Below are positions 1 through 9,295 of a DNA stretch of 64,000 nt, in pieces. Within the stretch, counting starts at the first letter, position 1, and the number at the start of each line of letters is the position of its first letter. The translations under genes were made by a program, and so were the position numbers. The notes under the pieces are model-generated. The model saw only the letters and a list, made by a program, of their open reading frames with translations, had not been told where the DNA came from and ran no database searches. Where the stretch lies: NCBI GenBank assembly GCA_965220045.1, contig OZ244803.1, forward strand, positions 1,860,001 through 1,924,000, written 5' to 3'. Origin of the DNA: VXOZ01 sp965220045 (GTDB taxonomy: Bacteria; Chloroflexota; UBA11872; VXOZ01).

Positions 1-1
1 G

Positions 2-433
2 CCGGTTGAACTTACCGAGCTGTTACAGCGGTCGGACATCATCGCCAACCACCTCCCGGGATCCGGTGGCACCGCCAAAATGATTGGTGAGGAGCAATTC
101 CGGCTCATGAAGTCCACTGCAATCTTCGTCAACACCGGTCGGGGAACGACCGTGGACGAGGCGGCGATGATACGGGCGCTTGACGAAGGGTGGATAGCGC
201 ACGCCGCGCTGGATGTGCTGGAAAAAGAACCACCCGATCCCAAAAGTCCCCTATTCAGCATGGAGAACGTCACGTTGACGCCTCACGTGGCCTCCGCGTC
301 ATCCAGGGTTCTCGCCGTGAGCAAGCGTCGCGTGGGCATGGAAGTTGCCCTGGTGTTGAGCGGCCGCCGGCCCCTCTCCTGTGTCAATCCGTCCGTGCTG
401 GACGGTTCGGACCTGCTTAAGTGGCAGTCCTGA
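2..433 (+). CDS. D-isomer-specific 2-hydroxyacid dehydrogenase, C-terminal part (5' truncated by window edge)
   Basis: The open frame enters from the left edge and reads through to the stop at 433, so only the C-terminal ~143 residues are present. The catalytic residues of this NAD-dependent family are visible in order: Arg in VNTGRGTTVDE, Glu in DVLEKEPP and His in LTPHVAS. The segment is the end of the NAD-binding domain plus the short C-terminal return to the catalytic domain. The family reduces 2-keto acids or oxidises 2-hydroxy acids in the cytoplasm. The substrate cannot be told from this piece. The next gene, a ThDP enzyme acting on 2-keto acids, lies 94 bp downstream on the same strand, which suggests a shared 2-keto-acid route (inference). 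Confidence 0.88.
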   Translation, partial: PVELTELLQRSDIIANHLPGSGGTAKMIGEEQFRLMKSTAIFVNTGRGTTVDEAAMIRALDEGWIAHAALDVLEKEPPDPKSPLFSMENVTLTPHVASASSRVLAVSKRRVGMEVALVLSGRRPLSCVNPSVLDGSDLLKWQS

Positions 434-527
434 GCGCAAATCGCGCACCTTCTTGTGAAACTGACTTGATTGTCTGTCCGGGTCTCGCCCTGGCGAGCAG
501 CCCTTTAGATCCGAAGGAAGAAAAACC

Positions 528-2168
528 ATGAATGTGCTGGAGACCGTTGCCGGGATATTGAAGGCTGAAGGTGTGGAGTGGATATCGTGTTTCCCCTCCA
601 ACGAGCTGATTGAGGCGGTTGCCGGCGAGGGCATTCGCACCGTCATGTTCCGGCAGGAGCGGGGCGCCATCATGGCTGCCGACGGCTTTAGCCGCGTCAA
701 CGATCGCGCGAAGTTTGGCGTGGTGATCACCCAGGGAGGCCCCGGCGGGGAGAATTCCATGGGCGGGCTGGCTCAGGCCTTTGCCGACAACGTGCCGATA
801 CTGTACTTTACCGCAGGTCCGCTCTTGAATCGCTACGCCGTGCGGCCGGATTTCTCACCGGTGCGCACCTATCAAACCGTCTCCAAACGCGGCGAGGTCA
901 TTGCCCATCCCAGTCAAGTAGTCAGCACGATGCGCCGGGCCTTTCATGCGCTGCGAAACGGTCCACCCGGTCCCGTGATCGTCGAGATTCCCTACGACAT
1001 GGACAAGCAGGAAGTCCCGGAAGGGGCAGCAGGCTATCAGCCACCCCGCACATCCCCCCAACACCCGTCAGACGGCGATGTCAAAAATGCCGTGCGACTG
1101 CTCCTGGATGCCAAGAAGCCGGTCATTTGGTCCGGCATGGGTGTCTTGTTTGCGGGCGCTACCGAGGAACTGCGGGAATTGGCAGAGCTTACCCAGATTC
1201 CGGTGTATTGCACCATGCCCGGCAAGTCCTCTTTCGATGAACGTCATCCCCTAGCGCTCGGCGCCGGCAGTCTCGCCACCACCTTGCCTGCCTGGCATTG
1301 GCTGCAAGAGTCCGACGTGCTCTTTGCCGTCGGCTCCAGCATGACCAGGACGACGTACGGCCAGGCCATTCCCGACGGCAAGACCATCATCCACAACGTC
1401 GACCGCATTGAAGACATCAATAAGGACTACTCTGTTGACGTCGGGTTGCCTGGTGACGCCAAGCTCACGCTGCGGATGATGATCGAGGAGGCGAAAGCGC
1501 AGCTCGGGGAAACCGGGCGGATAGACAACGGTCAGGTTGTCACGGAGATTAGCGCGCTGAGAGCGCAGTGGCTCGCCGAGTGGCGGCCGCTCTTGGAATC
1601 CGACGAAGTGCCCATCAATACCTACAGAGTAATCGGTGAGCTGGAAAAGACGCTGGACAAAGAAAACAGCATTGTTACCCACGATGCCGGCGCGCCGCGC
1701 GACTCGATCATGCCCTTCTACACCGCAACGGTCCCGCACAGCTACATCGGCTGGGGGAAAACAACCCACCTGGGCTTCGGCATTCCGCTCATGATTGGCG
1801 CCAAAATGGCAAGGCCGGACAAATTTTGCCTCAATTTCATGGGCGACGGCGCCTTCGGCATGTCCGGCCTCGACATCGAGACCTCCGTGCGCGCCAATGC
1901 TCCGATCACGACGGTAGTCTTGAATAATGGCGATATGGCGACGTATCCCGGCGGCTATCCCAAAGCGCGGGAACGGTTCGACCTAACGCACATGGGCGGC
2001 GACTACGCCAAGATCGCCGAGGGCATGGGCGCGGTGGGCATTACCGTCACAGAGCCCTCGGAAATAGCCCCCGCAATCAAGAAGGCACAGCAACTCAACG
2101 CCGATGGCAGAACGGTGCTGCTGGATGTTCACAGCAACATGGAAGGTCGTAGATCGAAATTCGACTAG
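528..2168 (+). CDS. Thiamine pyrophosphate-dependent enzyme (acetolactate synthase/decarboxylase superfamily)
   Basis: A 546-residue protein with the three-domain layout of the acetohydroxyacid synthase / 2-keto-acid decarboxylase superfamily. The N-terminal PYR domain carries the activating Glu in FRQERGAIMAADGFSR, a central domain spans about residues 190-330, and the C-terminal PP domain holds the ThDP/Mg motif that runs from GDGAFG to VLNNGD. The length is usual for the family. The start has an AAGGAAG ribosome-binding site about 11 bases upstream. Such enzymes cleave or join 2-keto acids through a carbanion intermediate. Candidates include glyoxylate carboligase-like, benzoylformate decarboxylase-like and acetolactate synthase-like activities, and sequence reading alone does not choose between them. 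It follows a 2-hydroxyacid dehydrogenase. Confidence 0.88.
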   Translation: MNVLETVAGILKAEGVEWISCFPSNELIEAVAGEGIRTVMFRQERGAIMAADGFSRVNDRAKFGVVITQGGPGGENSMGGLAQAFADNVPILYFTAGPLLNRYAVRPDFSPVRTYQTVSKRGEVIAHPSQVVSTMRRAFHALRNGPPGPVIVEIPYDMDKQEVPEGAAGYQPPRTSPQHPSDGDVKNAVRLLLDAKKPVIWSGMGVLFAGATEELRELAELTQIPVYCTMPGKSSFDERHPLALGAGSLATTLPAWHWLQESDVLFAVGSSMTRTTYGQAIPDGKTIIHNVDRIEDINKDYSVDVGLPGDAKLTLRMMIEEAKAQLGETGRIDNGQVVTEISALRAQWLAEWRPLLESDEVPINTYRVIGELEKTLDKENSIVTHDAGAPRDSIMPFYTATVPHSYIGWGKTTHLGFGIPLMIGAKMARPDKFCLNFMGDGAFGMSGLDIETSVRANAPITTVVLNNGDMATYPGGYPKARERFDLTHMGGDYAKIAEGMGAVGITVTEPSEIAPAIKKAQQLNADGRTVLLDVHSNMEGRRSKFD

Positions 2169-2320
2169 CAAGTTAAGACCAGTCATCCGTTTGCTGAGAC
2201 TCTGGCACATCGCTACCAGGCAAGCTGACATCTGCATTCAAGTCACGATGGGATGGTTTTTGGACGCTCATTCAGCAGCGCTGGATGTTTGGTAGATGGA
2301 TGAAAGCATAGGGAGAGACT

Positions 2321-2959
2321 ATGGAATTCGATGCCGAAAGCCACCTCGATGCGATGGAACGCTCCGTGAGCTACCTGGAGCAAGACGGGAAGCCGGCCAG
2401 CGGTGTCACGCTGGCCCGTGAATTCGCGGTGACAGTGGAAGACCTTTGGGATGCCGTGACGAACGCTGAGCGCATTCCTCGCTGGTTTGCGGGTGTCAGC
2501 GGTGAGCTGCAGCTTGGTGGGCGCTATCAGATCGAGGGCAACGCCAGCGGCACGGTGACGGCGTGCGAGCCGCTCGCGCACTTTGTCCTCACCTGGGAGT
2601 TTGGCGGGGATGTGAGTTGGGTGGAAGTGCGCTTGGCAGACACTGGGGGTAACGCACAACTGTCGCTCACGCACACTGCGCTGCTCTCACCGTTTTGGGA
2701 TCAATACGGGCCGGGTGCGGTCGGCGTCGGATGGGAGATGGGTTTCCTGGGACTCGCGCTCCACCTTGCGCAACCGGACTGGCCGAAGCCCGACGAAATG
2801 GAGTTTGCCACATCAGCGGACGGAAAGGCCTTCATCACCGGCAGCAGCGAGGGCTGGGCCCAGGCGTCAATCGCGGCCGGCACAGACGTCGAGAACGCGC
2901 ACGCCGCGGCACGGAACACTACCGCGTTCTACACCGGTGAAGAAGCTGAGTCTACGTAG
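2321..2959 (+). CDS. SRPBCC (START/Bet v1-like, AHSA1-type) domain protein
   Basis: A 212-residue soluble protein. Residues about 30-150 show the AHSA1-like pattern: a basic strand (LAREFAVTVEDLWDAVTN), then ERIPRWFAGV, a GGRYQIEG turn, a C-E-P-L segment followed by LTWEFGG, and a final long helix beginning WEMGFLGLALHL. These helix-grip folds bind hydrophobic ligands or act as stress-related modulators. Bacterial members are often paired with ArsR regulators, but none is seen here. It stands alone after the ThDP enzyme with a 152-bp gap, so co-transcription is uncertain. Ligand and function are unknown. Confidence 0.82.
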   Translation: MEFDAESHLDAMERSVSYLEQDGKPASGVTLAREFAVTVEDLWDAVTNAERIPRWFAGVSGELQLGGRYQIEGNASGTVTACEPLAHFVLTWEFGGDVSWVEVRLADTGGNAQLSLTHTALLSPFWDQYGPGAVGVGWEMGFLGLALHLAQPDWPKPDEMEFATSADGKAFITGSSEGWAQASIAAGTDVENAHAAARNTTAFYTGEEAEST

Positions 2960-3077
2960 CTAAAGTTTTCGCCGTCCGGAGAAGCATCCCTTACCTGTGC
3001 GGATGCATGCTTCCTCAAGGCCACTAAGCGAACAATGACTAAACGCCCTAGTCCGGGTCAATATGTCTTGCGCAACT

Positions 3078-3524
3078 CTAGGTGCTGCTGCGGCGCAGCG
3101 TCACGTAGGTTATGGCCGTTGAGGTAATGAGGCTCAGCAAGCCGCCGATGAGAATGTCCACAGGCACCAGAATGCCCGGCCACGTGGAAATCATCAGGAA
3201 GATCGGCACGATGTAGGTGGCGTACGCCGCGCAGCCCAACACAAAGCTATTTTGCATCGCTTTACGCAGGTTGCGTTCCTTCACAGCCGGCTCAATTGCC
3301 AAATAGCTATTTGCCAGGGCAATCAGCAAGAGAAACGCCAACAAAGAGACCAACTCACCCCCACCCCACGTATCCGGCTGCTTCCCAAAGCTATCGAAGA
3401 GTGCGTTGTTGCCGCTCTCCTCGTAGAGACTCTCGTACATGTTCTGCGCAATAGGCGAGAAATTCCACCCTATGTCAATAACCGTGTAAACGACAAATGC
3501 CGCTATGAATCTTACGATAGGCAT
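3078..3524 (-). CDS. DUF2177-like small integral membrane protein
   Basis: A 148-residue protein with four predicted membrane spans: about residues 5-20, 55-75, 88-108 and 118-140. The pattern matches the DUF2177 family as I remember it: an N-terminal span ending in a D..W motif (VIDIGWNFSPIAQ), a Y-rich polar loop, a GCAAYATYIVP span and a final VPVDILIGGLLSLITSTA span. The family is of unknown function and sits in the cytoplasmic membrane. The ATG is preceded by AAAGGAGAGG, a good ribosome-binding site. It is transcribed away from the 3763 gene, so the two share a divergent intergenic region. Confidence 0.72.
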   Translation of the reverse strand: MPIVRFIAAFVVYTVIDIGWNFSPIAQNMYESLYEESGNNALFDSFGKQPDTWGGGELVSLLAFLLLIALANSYLAIEPAVKERNLRKAMQNSFVLGCAAYATYIVPIFLMISTWPGILVPVDILIGGLLSLITSTAITYVTLRRSST

Positions 3525-3668
3525 TCACACCTCTCCTTTTGGCTATGCTCAGTCAACAGCTCCAAGAGTATATACCATCATTGATGCAAGACTTTCAAGC
3601 TTGAGGGACTTGAATTGGGCACGAAGAACCTGAGTTCACTTAGCTTGTAAAGGGCAGTATAGACACAC

Positions 3669-3697
3669 TTACGATTCACTCGTCTATGCAATATACT
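3669..3697 (+). promoter_or_regulatory. Possible sigma-70-type promoter for the NTR/TIMP-like gene
   Basis: A TATACT -10 hexamer at 3692-3697 lies 17 bp after a weak TTACGA -35 element, in the divergent region ahead of the gene starting at 3763. The -10 is close to consensus but the -35 matches only half of it. This is a tentative call. Confidence 0.28.
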
Positions 3698-3762
3698 GAG
3701 CATTGGCAGCGACCGGGTTCGCTGCCTAACTACAGAAAATTCGGACAGTTCAGGAGTCACTG

Positions 3763-4401
3763 ATGCAGAATTTAGTTATTGGACGTGAGAGGCTTGGCTT
3801 CAAATTCGCGCCCATTTATGTAGTGTTAGTTGCATTCATGCTTAGTCTCACATGGTTTCTCGTTTCAGCAGGGCAAGTGTACGCCTGCAAGTGTGCGGAA
3901 CCGGGCCCTCCAATGGAAGAGCTGGGGAAATTCGACGCAGTTTTCGTGGGCAAAGTCTTCCTGGTGCAGCACTCCTACGACCCTGAAGGGAAGTCCGCTA
4001 CGCCTGAAGACCGCTCCACCATAGGCCTTGAGGTCAGCACCGTGTGGAAGGGTGTTGTCCACGAAGTCACGTACATAACAACGCCGCCGACCGGCGGCAG
4101 TTGCGGTTACACGTTCGTTGAAGGTGAAGAGTACATCGTCTACGCGTCCGACAGTCACTACGGCGACGACAGCTATACGGCGAGCATCTGCAGCCGCACG
4201 GCCCTCTTGAGCGCAGCGCAAGCCGACCTCGACGCGCTCGGTGAGGGTGAGGCTCCGCAAGCCGGGACGAAGGGACCGGCGCCCGAGGATACGCAAAGCA
4301 GCCTCAATGCTGGGTGGATATTTGCTATCGTGCTCGCGGTCGCAGTGTTCATCGTGGGAGCGGGTGGAATCGTAGCATACGCTTTCACTGGACGCCGGTA
4401 G
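3763..4401 (+). CDS. Membrane-anchored TIMP/netrin (NTR)-like domain protein
   Basis: A 212-residue envelope protein with a signal or anchor helix at about 18-38 ending in YACKCAEP, an extracytoplasmic domain of about 120 residues, and a C-terminal transmembrane helix at about 182-206 followed by TGRR. The domain resembles the TIMP-like NTR fold. It has an early Cys pair just after the signal, then FDAVFVGKVF, VSTVWKG, GGSCGYTF followed by VEGEEYIVYA, and a late Cys in SICSRT that would close a disulfide. In animals TIMPs inhibit metalloproteases. Bacterial members are known but their role is unclear. Here it would be displayed on the outer face of the membrane, held at its C-terminus. Confidence 0.75.
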   Translation: MQNLVIGRERLGFKFAPIYVVLVAFMLSLTWFLVSAGQVYACKCAEPGPPMEELGKFDAVFVGKVFLVQHSYDPEGKSATPEDRSTIGLEVSTVWKGVVHEVTYITTPPTGGSCGYTFVEGEEYIVYASDSHYGDDSYTASICSRTALLSAAQADLDALGEGEAPQAGTKGPAPEDTQSSLNAGWIFAIVLAVAVFIVGAGGIVAYAFTGRR

Positions 4402-4551
4402 AGTAGCGGACAATCCCAATTGCGTGAAGTTCTCTTGTCCGTCCTCAGCCTCGTGCAGTCGAGGATCGGCCAACCGGTGATTCGCGCTTTAGCGCAAGTC
4501 TTTGATGCAACAGTCTTGGGTTTCCAGTCAGCATAGGGATGGAGGAATTCA

Positions 4552-5655
4552 ATGAGAATTCGTTCCCACGATCCGGCTTGGCAAGGTCCGCGTGCAGACC
4601 TGGAAGTGGCCGCGACGGCGCCCAAAGGCCAGTACCGCGCCGCCGTTGTCGGCTGCGGCCGCATGGGCAGCACCATCGATGATGAACACGTTGGCAAGCC
4701 GCATTACCCCTGGCCGTGGGCGCATGCCCCGGCAATCATAGAAGCCCGCAACGTGGAGCTCGTCGCAGGAGTCGACTTCGATCAGAGGCGGCTCGCCTAC
4801 TTCAGTGAGCGCTGGGGCGTGCAGGCGCTCTACACCGACCTGCGCGAGATGGTTGCCAAGGAACAACCCGACATTGTCTGCGTCACCACGGGTCCGGTTG
4901 AACGCGCAGAGGCGGTTACCGCATTGGCCGAGGCCGGCGTCAAAGCAATTTACGCCACCAAGCCCATGTGCCGCACGCTTGCCGAAGCCGACGCGATGAT
5001 CGAGGTCTGTCGCCGCACCGGTACCATTCTCGCCATTGCCGCTCACCTCAATTGGTACGCGCCGTACCTCAACGCCAAAGCCCTTATCGACAACGGCGAG
5101 CTTGGCCCCCTCCGCTCGATGGTCTGCCAGAGCCCCATGCCGCTGTCGAATATTTACAGCCATGTGTTGTGTCTCTTCGCGTTGTTTGTCGGCTCACCCG
5201 CGCGCTGGGTGCAAGGGCACATGGACGACCCGGAATTAGCGAAGACTAACGAGGACCAGAGTGGCTCCGGCATGATCGGCTACGAGAACGGCGTGCTTGG
5301 CTTTGTAAACTCCCACGCGCCCTGGCGGAGTTGGACAATGGAGTTCAACTGTGAGCGCGGCCGCGTCTTTACCCGCAACCACCACGCCTGGTTCGAGCTT
5401 TGGGGCCTGGGCGAGGAAGAACTGGATGGCGAACATCAGCGGCAATTTCCGTTTCCGTGGCGTCCCCGCAGTTCCATGACCGACGCCATCGAAGGCATTG
5501 CCCGCGCCATCGAAGCCGGTGTCGAAAAGAATTGCCCCGGCGAATTCGGTCGCGAAGCCCTCGAAATCGGCATTGCCATTCGCGAGTCCTACCGCACAGG
5601 CCGCCGCCTGGACTTGCCGCTACAGGATCGCGGTCTCCGCCTCGGCGGGAGCTAG
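4552..5655 (+). CDS. Gfo/Idh/MocA family oxidoreductase
   Basis: A 367-residue NAD(P)-dependent oxidoreductase of the glucose-fructose oxidoreductase / inositol dehydrogenase type. The dinucleotide motif VVGCGRMGS starts near residue 28, after an N-terminal extension. The usual EKP strand is present as ATKPMCRTLAEAD, so the first residue of the motif is Thr rather than Glu. The C-terminal half is the alpha/beta substrate domain. Members oxidise or reduce sugars, polyols and their derivatives in the cytoplasm, and the substrate is not predictable here. An AGGGATGGAGGAA ribosome-binding site precedes the ATG. Two more family members lie at 22767 and 27938, and a fossil fragment at about 25345. 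Confidence 0.88.
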   Translation: MRIRSHDPAWQGPRADLEVAATAPKGQYRAAVVGCGRMGSTIDDEHVGKPHYPWPWAHAPAIIEARNVELVAGVDFDQRRLAYFSERWGVQALYTDLREMVAKEQPDIVCVTTGPVERAEAVTALAEAGVKAIYATKPMCRTLAEADAMIEVCRRTGTILAIAAHLNWYAPYLNAKALIDNGELGPLRSMVCQSPMPLSNIYSHVLCLFALFVGSPARWVQGHMDDPELAKTNEDQSGSGMIGYENGVLGFVNSHAPWRSWTMEFNCERGRVFTRNHHAWFELWGLGEEELDGEHQRQFPFPWRPRSSMTDAIEGIARAIEAGVEKNCPGEFGREALEIGIAIRESYRTGRRLDLPLQDRGLRLGGS

Positions 5656-5995
5656 GCGGAGATCCTCTCCAGTTCTCGACTCTCAGTGCGTATCGCTATG
5701 CTACAATTGAATGGTAAGGCCCTCACTCTGGGGATAGACTTGGGCCTAGCGGGAATTCAATTCAACAGCTTGGTTGGGGTTGTACCCACGTCATTTTGAG
5801 GGTACGCAATGTATGGTGCTCCTCAGTCCTTCCGAACTCTTGCCATCGCACTACTTCGTCTCTGGCAAGAGAGTTTAAGCAACAAGAGCAGAACTAGACT
5901 TCAACCCCGCGCTACTTGGTCAAGGCAGGTGTTCGTGCCGGACCGCTACCAAGACAATGATGTCGCTCTGAAGTGGTAACAGCAAGGAGTTTTCG
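5656..5995. other. Intergenic region, no gene recognised
   Basis: A 340-bp gap before the M16 protease. I see no convincing coding frame or RNA gene. One 9-bp hairpin at 5837-5871 (arms CTCTTGCCA and TGGCAAGAG) lies downstream of the Gfo/Idh gene without a T-run, and is at most a weak terminator or attenuator. An AAGGAG ribosome-binding site lies just before position 5996. Confidence 0.5.
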
Positions 5996-8956
5996 GTGCC
6001 TAAGCGTATAAAGTCATCGCTAGTTGGCGTTCTGTTTGTGTTGCTGGCAGTTGGGCTCGCCGCGTGCAGCGTGCAGCCGGTAGCGGAGCCTCCACCAGCG
6101 CCGACGGCCCCGCCGGTCGCCACGGAAGTCCCGGCACCCACGCCGCCGCCGCAGCCTGTGGCGCCGACCCCGATTCCGGTCGCGGAACTTACACCAGACT
6201 CAGTCTTGCCGCTAGACCCCGTAGTAACGTACGGCAAGCTCAGCAACGGCATGACGTACTACATCAGGCACAACGAAGAGCCCGCGAACCGCGCGCAGTT
6301 CTTGATGGTCGTGCGGGCCGGTTCGGTCTTGGAAGAGGAGTCCGAGCGTGGTCTGGCACACTTTGTCGAGCACATGGCCTTCAATGGCACCGAACGCTTC
6401 GAGAAACAGCAGATCGTGGAGTATCTCGAGTCTATCGGTGTAAACTTCGGCCCGGACCTCAATGCTTCCACCGGTTTTGACACTACTACCTATGAGATAG
6501 AAGTGCCAACCGAAGACTCCGAAGTCATGGAGACGGCGTTCCAGATCTTGAGCGATTGGGCGTACGCTATTTCCTTCGACCCGGAGGAAGTTGAAAAGGA
6601 ACGCGGGGTCGTCATTGAAGAGTGGCGCACGAGGCTGGGCTATGGAGACCGCTTCCTCAACCACTGGATACCCTTGGTATTCGGCTCATCGCGCTATACC
6701 GACCGCTTGCCAATCGGCCTCCTCGAGGTCTTGGAGGTTGCGACCGCTGACGACCTGCGGGGATTCTACGAGCGCTGGTATAGACCCAACCTGATGGCCA
6801 TCGTCGTCGTGGGTGATATTGACGTTGCCGAAATGGAAGCCATGGTGAAGCGCCACTTTGCGCCGCCTCCGGAAGGAGAAGCAATGCAAGCGCGCGCCGC
6901 CGTGCAGCCGCCTACCGAACGGCCCCGCTATGAGGTTCCCAGCCACGCCGAGCCGCGGGTAACGGTGTTTACCGACCCTGAGGCAACGGGCACGAGCACA
7001 TTCGTTGTGCGCACCATTCCATCGGGTTTCGGCGAAACGCTGGATGCCTACCGGGGAATACTGGTAGAGCGGTTGTCTTTCATGATGTTCAACACGCGGT
7101 TGTTTGAGCTCAGCCGTACCCCGAATCCCCCATACCTTGGCGCCAGCGCCTACCGCAGCGGCTTATCGGATACGGCGGACATTCTCGTCTTCGGGGTAGG
7201 TGTAGAGAAAGACGGTGTCGAGACCGGTCTAAACGCCATGTTGGAGGAGATGCAACGTGTCCGTCAGCACGGCTATACCGCTCCTGAACTGGAACGCGAA
7301 AAAGCTAACCTGCTTAGTCAGATGGAAAGTTACTATGAAAGGCGCGGCCAACTGGAGTCTAGGTCGCTGGCCGAGGAGTACATTGAGCACTTCCTGAGCG
7401 GCATCGTCGCGCCGGGCATCGAAATGGAATGGGAACTTACCCAGCATCTCCTGCCGCAGATCACTTTGGATGAGGTCGACGCCTTGGCGACCTTCTGGAC
7501 GGAACCCGGCAATACCGTTCTGCTGGTAACCGGCCCCGAGGACATCGGCCCCGGCACCAAGGAAGAGCTGAAAGAGGCGGTTACCCAGCAGCTAGTGAAC
7601 GCGCACGCGTTGGAAGTGGCCGGCTATGAGGATGAAGCCGCCGACCAAACCCTTTTGGCAAGTGTCCCGGCTGCCGGTTCCATCACAGCGGAGCGGCAGA
7701 TTGAGTCAATCGATGCCGTGCAATGGACGCTCTCCAATGGCATCACCGTGATCGCAAAGCAGACCGACTTCAATAACGACCAAGTGCTCTTCCGTTCCTT
7801 CAGTCCGGGAGGCACGTCGCTCGTGTCTGATGAGGACTACTTCTCGGCCACGCACGCAGCCTCACTCGTTGCCGGCAGCGGCGCCGGCCCGCATGGCAGT
7901 GTTGCTTTGGATAAGCTCTTGGCCGGCAAGCGGGTTGGGGTTTCTCCGTACATTGGATCGCAGTTTGAGGGGCTTAGCGGCAGCGCTTCGCCGCAGGACC
8001 TGGAGACGTTGTTCCAGTTGATCACCCTTTACGCCACACAGCCGATGATCGATCCTGTTTACTTTGATACCTATGTTGACAGGATGCGCGATGCGGCCGA
8101 AAACCGCCTCATGGATCCCGATACTCTGTTCTTCGATGAGGTGCGGAGAATCCTCTTCCAAGATCACTACCGGCGCCGCCCGCTCACCGTCGAGATTCTT
8201 GACGAACTCGATATGGAGCGCGCCCTGACCGTCTATGAAGACCGCTTTGCGGATCTGGGCGACTCGACGTTCATGTTCGTGGGCGCCTTCGATTGGGACG
8301 CGCTGCGGGCTCTAACTGAGACGTACATAGCCAGCTTGCCGACAAGCGGGCGTTCCGAACAGTGGCGCGATCCCAACATCGACCCGCCGTCCGGCCTTAC
8401 CGACGAAGCCGTCTACTTCGGTATTGAGCCACGCAGCACCACGATTCTGATCTTTGCCGGCGACTTCGATTGGAGTCTCGACGAAGCCATGACTGTCGCG
8501 CTCATGGGTGAGATATTGCAAATCCGCTTGCGCGAAGAGATCCGTGAGGAACTCGGCGGCACGTATGGCGTCAGCGTCAGCGCATCGACGTCTTCAATCC
8601 CAGACTCTGAGTACCAGATCTATGCCTACTTTGGCAGCGATCCCGATCGCGTTGAGGAACTCTTTGCGGCCATCCAGCGAGAGTTGAACTGGCTCATCGA
8701 TGGTGGTGAGCAAAAGTACCTTGATACTGCCAAAGAGCTTTTCCGGGCTTCACGCGAAGAGCAGGTGGAAGAGAACTCATTCTGGCTCGGCCAAATGAGA
8801 ACACTCCTGCAACGGGGCCTGCCGCTTGACACGGTCAATAGCTACTTGGACCGGCTGGATGCCGTAACCCTGGATCAGGTGTCGGCTGCCGCCGAGCGCT
8901 ATCTCACGCTCGACAGCTACATTCGCGTAGTGCTCTATCCGAAGGAAGATGAATAG
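5996..8956 (+). CDS. M16 (insulinase/pitrilysin) family zinc protease, lipoprotein
   Basis: A 986-residue protein starting at GTG, chosen because AAGGAG sits 6 bases upstream and the frame then gives a lipoprotein signal (LAVGLAACS) and a Pro-rich tether (about residues 28-65). The inverted zinc motif HFVEH is at residues 122-126, with the downstream Glu cluster EEVEKERGVVIEEW about 75 residues on, as in active M16 subunits. The second half repeats the M16 fold without a zinc motif, with an R/Y-type substrate pocket candidate (ELGGTYGVSVSAST), so one chain carries both the active and inactive halves. It should degrade peptides outside the cytoplasmic membrane. It stands alone, followed by a strong hairpin. 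Confidence 0.92.
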   Translation: MPKRIKSSLVGVLFVLLAVGLAACSVQPVAEPPPAPTAPPVATEVPAPTPPPQPVAPTPIPVAELTPDSVLPLDPVVTYGKLSNGMTYYIRHNEEPANRAQFLMVVRAGSVLEEESERGLAHFVEHMAFNGTERFEKQQIVEYLESIGVNFGPDLNASTGFDTTTYEIEVPTEDSEVMETAFQILSDWAYAISFDPEEVEKERGVVIEEWRTRLGYGDRFLNHWIPLVFGSSRYTDRLPIGLLEVLEVATADDLRGFYERWYRPNLMAIVVVGDIDVAEMEAMVKRHFAPPPEGEAMQARAAVQPPTERPRYEVPSHAEPRVTVFTDPEATGTSTFVVRTIPSGFGETLDAYRGILVERLSFMMFNTRLFELSRTPNPPYLGASAYRSGLSDTADILVFGVGVEKDGVETGLNAMLEEMQRVRQHGYTAPELEREKANLLSQMESYYERRGQLESRSLAEEYIEHFLSGIVAPGIEMEWELTQHLLPQITLDEVDALATFWTEPGNTVLLVTGPEDIGPGTKEELKEAVTQQLVNAHALEVAGYEDEAADQTLLASVPAAGSITAERQIESIDAVQWTLSNGITVIAKQTDFNNDQVLFRSFSPGGTSLVSDEDYFSATHAASLVAGSGAGPHGSVALDKLLAGKRVGVSPYIGSQFEGLSGSASPQDLETLFQLITLYATQPMIDPVYFDTYVDRMRDAAENRLMDPDTLFFDEVRRILFQDHYRRRPLTVEILDELDMERALTVYEDRFADLGDSTFMFVGAFDWDALRALTETYIASLPTSGRSEQWRDPNIDPPSGLTDEAVYFGIEPRSTTILIFAGDFDWSLDEAMTVALMGEILQIRLREEIREELGGTYGVSVSASTSSIPDSEYQIYAYFGSDPDRVEELFAAIQRELNWLIDGGEQKYLDTAKELFRASREEQVEENSFWLGQMRTLLQRGLPLDTVNSYLDRLDAVTLDQVSAAAERYLTLDSYIRVVLYPKEDE

Positions 8957-9295
8957 GCGATAGCCAAGCCCGCAGGAGCAGGCAAGGCAACCTGCCTGCT
9001 CCTGCGGGAAGACATTCATGTGCCTGTTGCGAGCAATACTGCAAGCGATTCGCCACAGCGATACCTTCTTCGTTTGACAACTCAACCTCTCTTTCTTCGT
9101 GCTGCGCGCCAGTTGAGGTGTGGCGGCAAAATGCGGAAACTGTCGCATCTCCCAGTCAGATTCTAGTCTATCTGCGGCTCTTCCACCCATTCGCTATGCT
9201 CCCTGCCGGTTACTGCTCAATCGATCTCTCGCTAGCTGCCAGCAACTTCCCACCATGAACTACGTGTTCGCCTCTCTGCCTCGTTAGGGCTCACC
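8957..9295. other. Intergenic region with hairpin
   Basis: 339 bp without a supported gene. The left part holds the 16-bp hairpin listed separately; the rest shows no clear signal. Confidence 0.5.
8969..9008 (+). terminator. Strong hairpin after the M16 protease gene
   Basis: A perfect 16-bp inverted repeat (arms 8969-8984 and 8993-9008, beginning CCCGCAGGAGCAGGCA) with an 8-base loop starts 12 bp after the stop codon. No T-run follows, so it may act as an mRNA-stabilising or Rho-assisted stop rather than a classic terminator. Confidence 0.55.
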
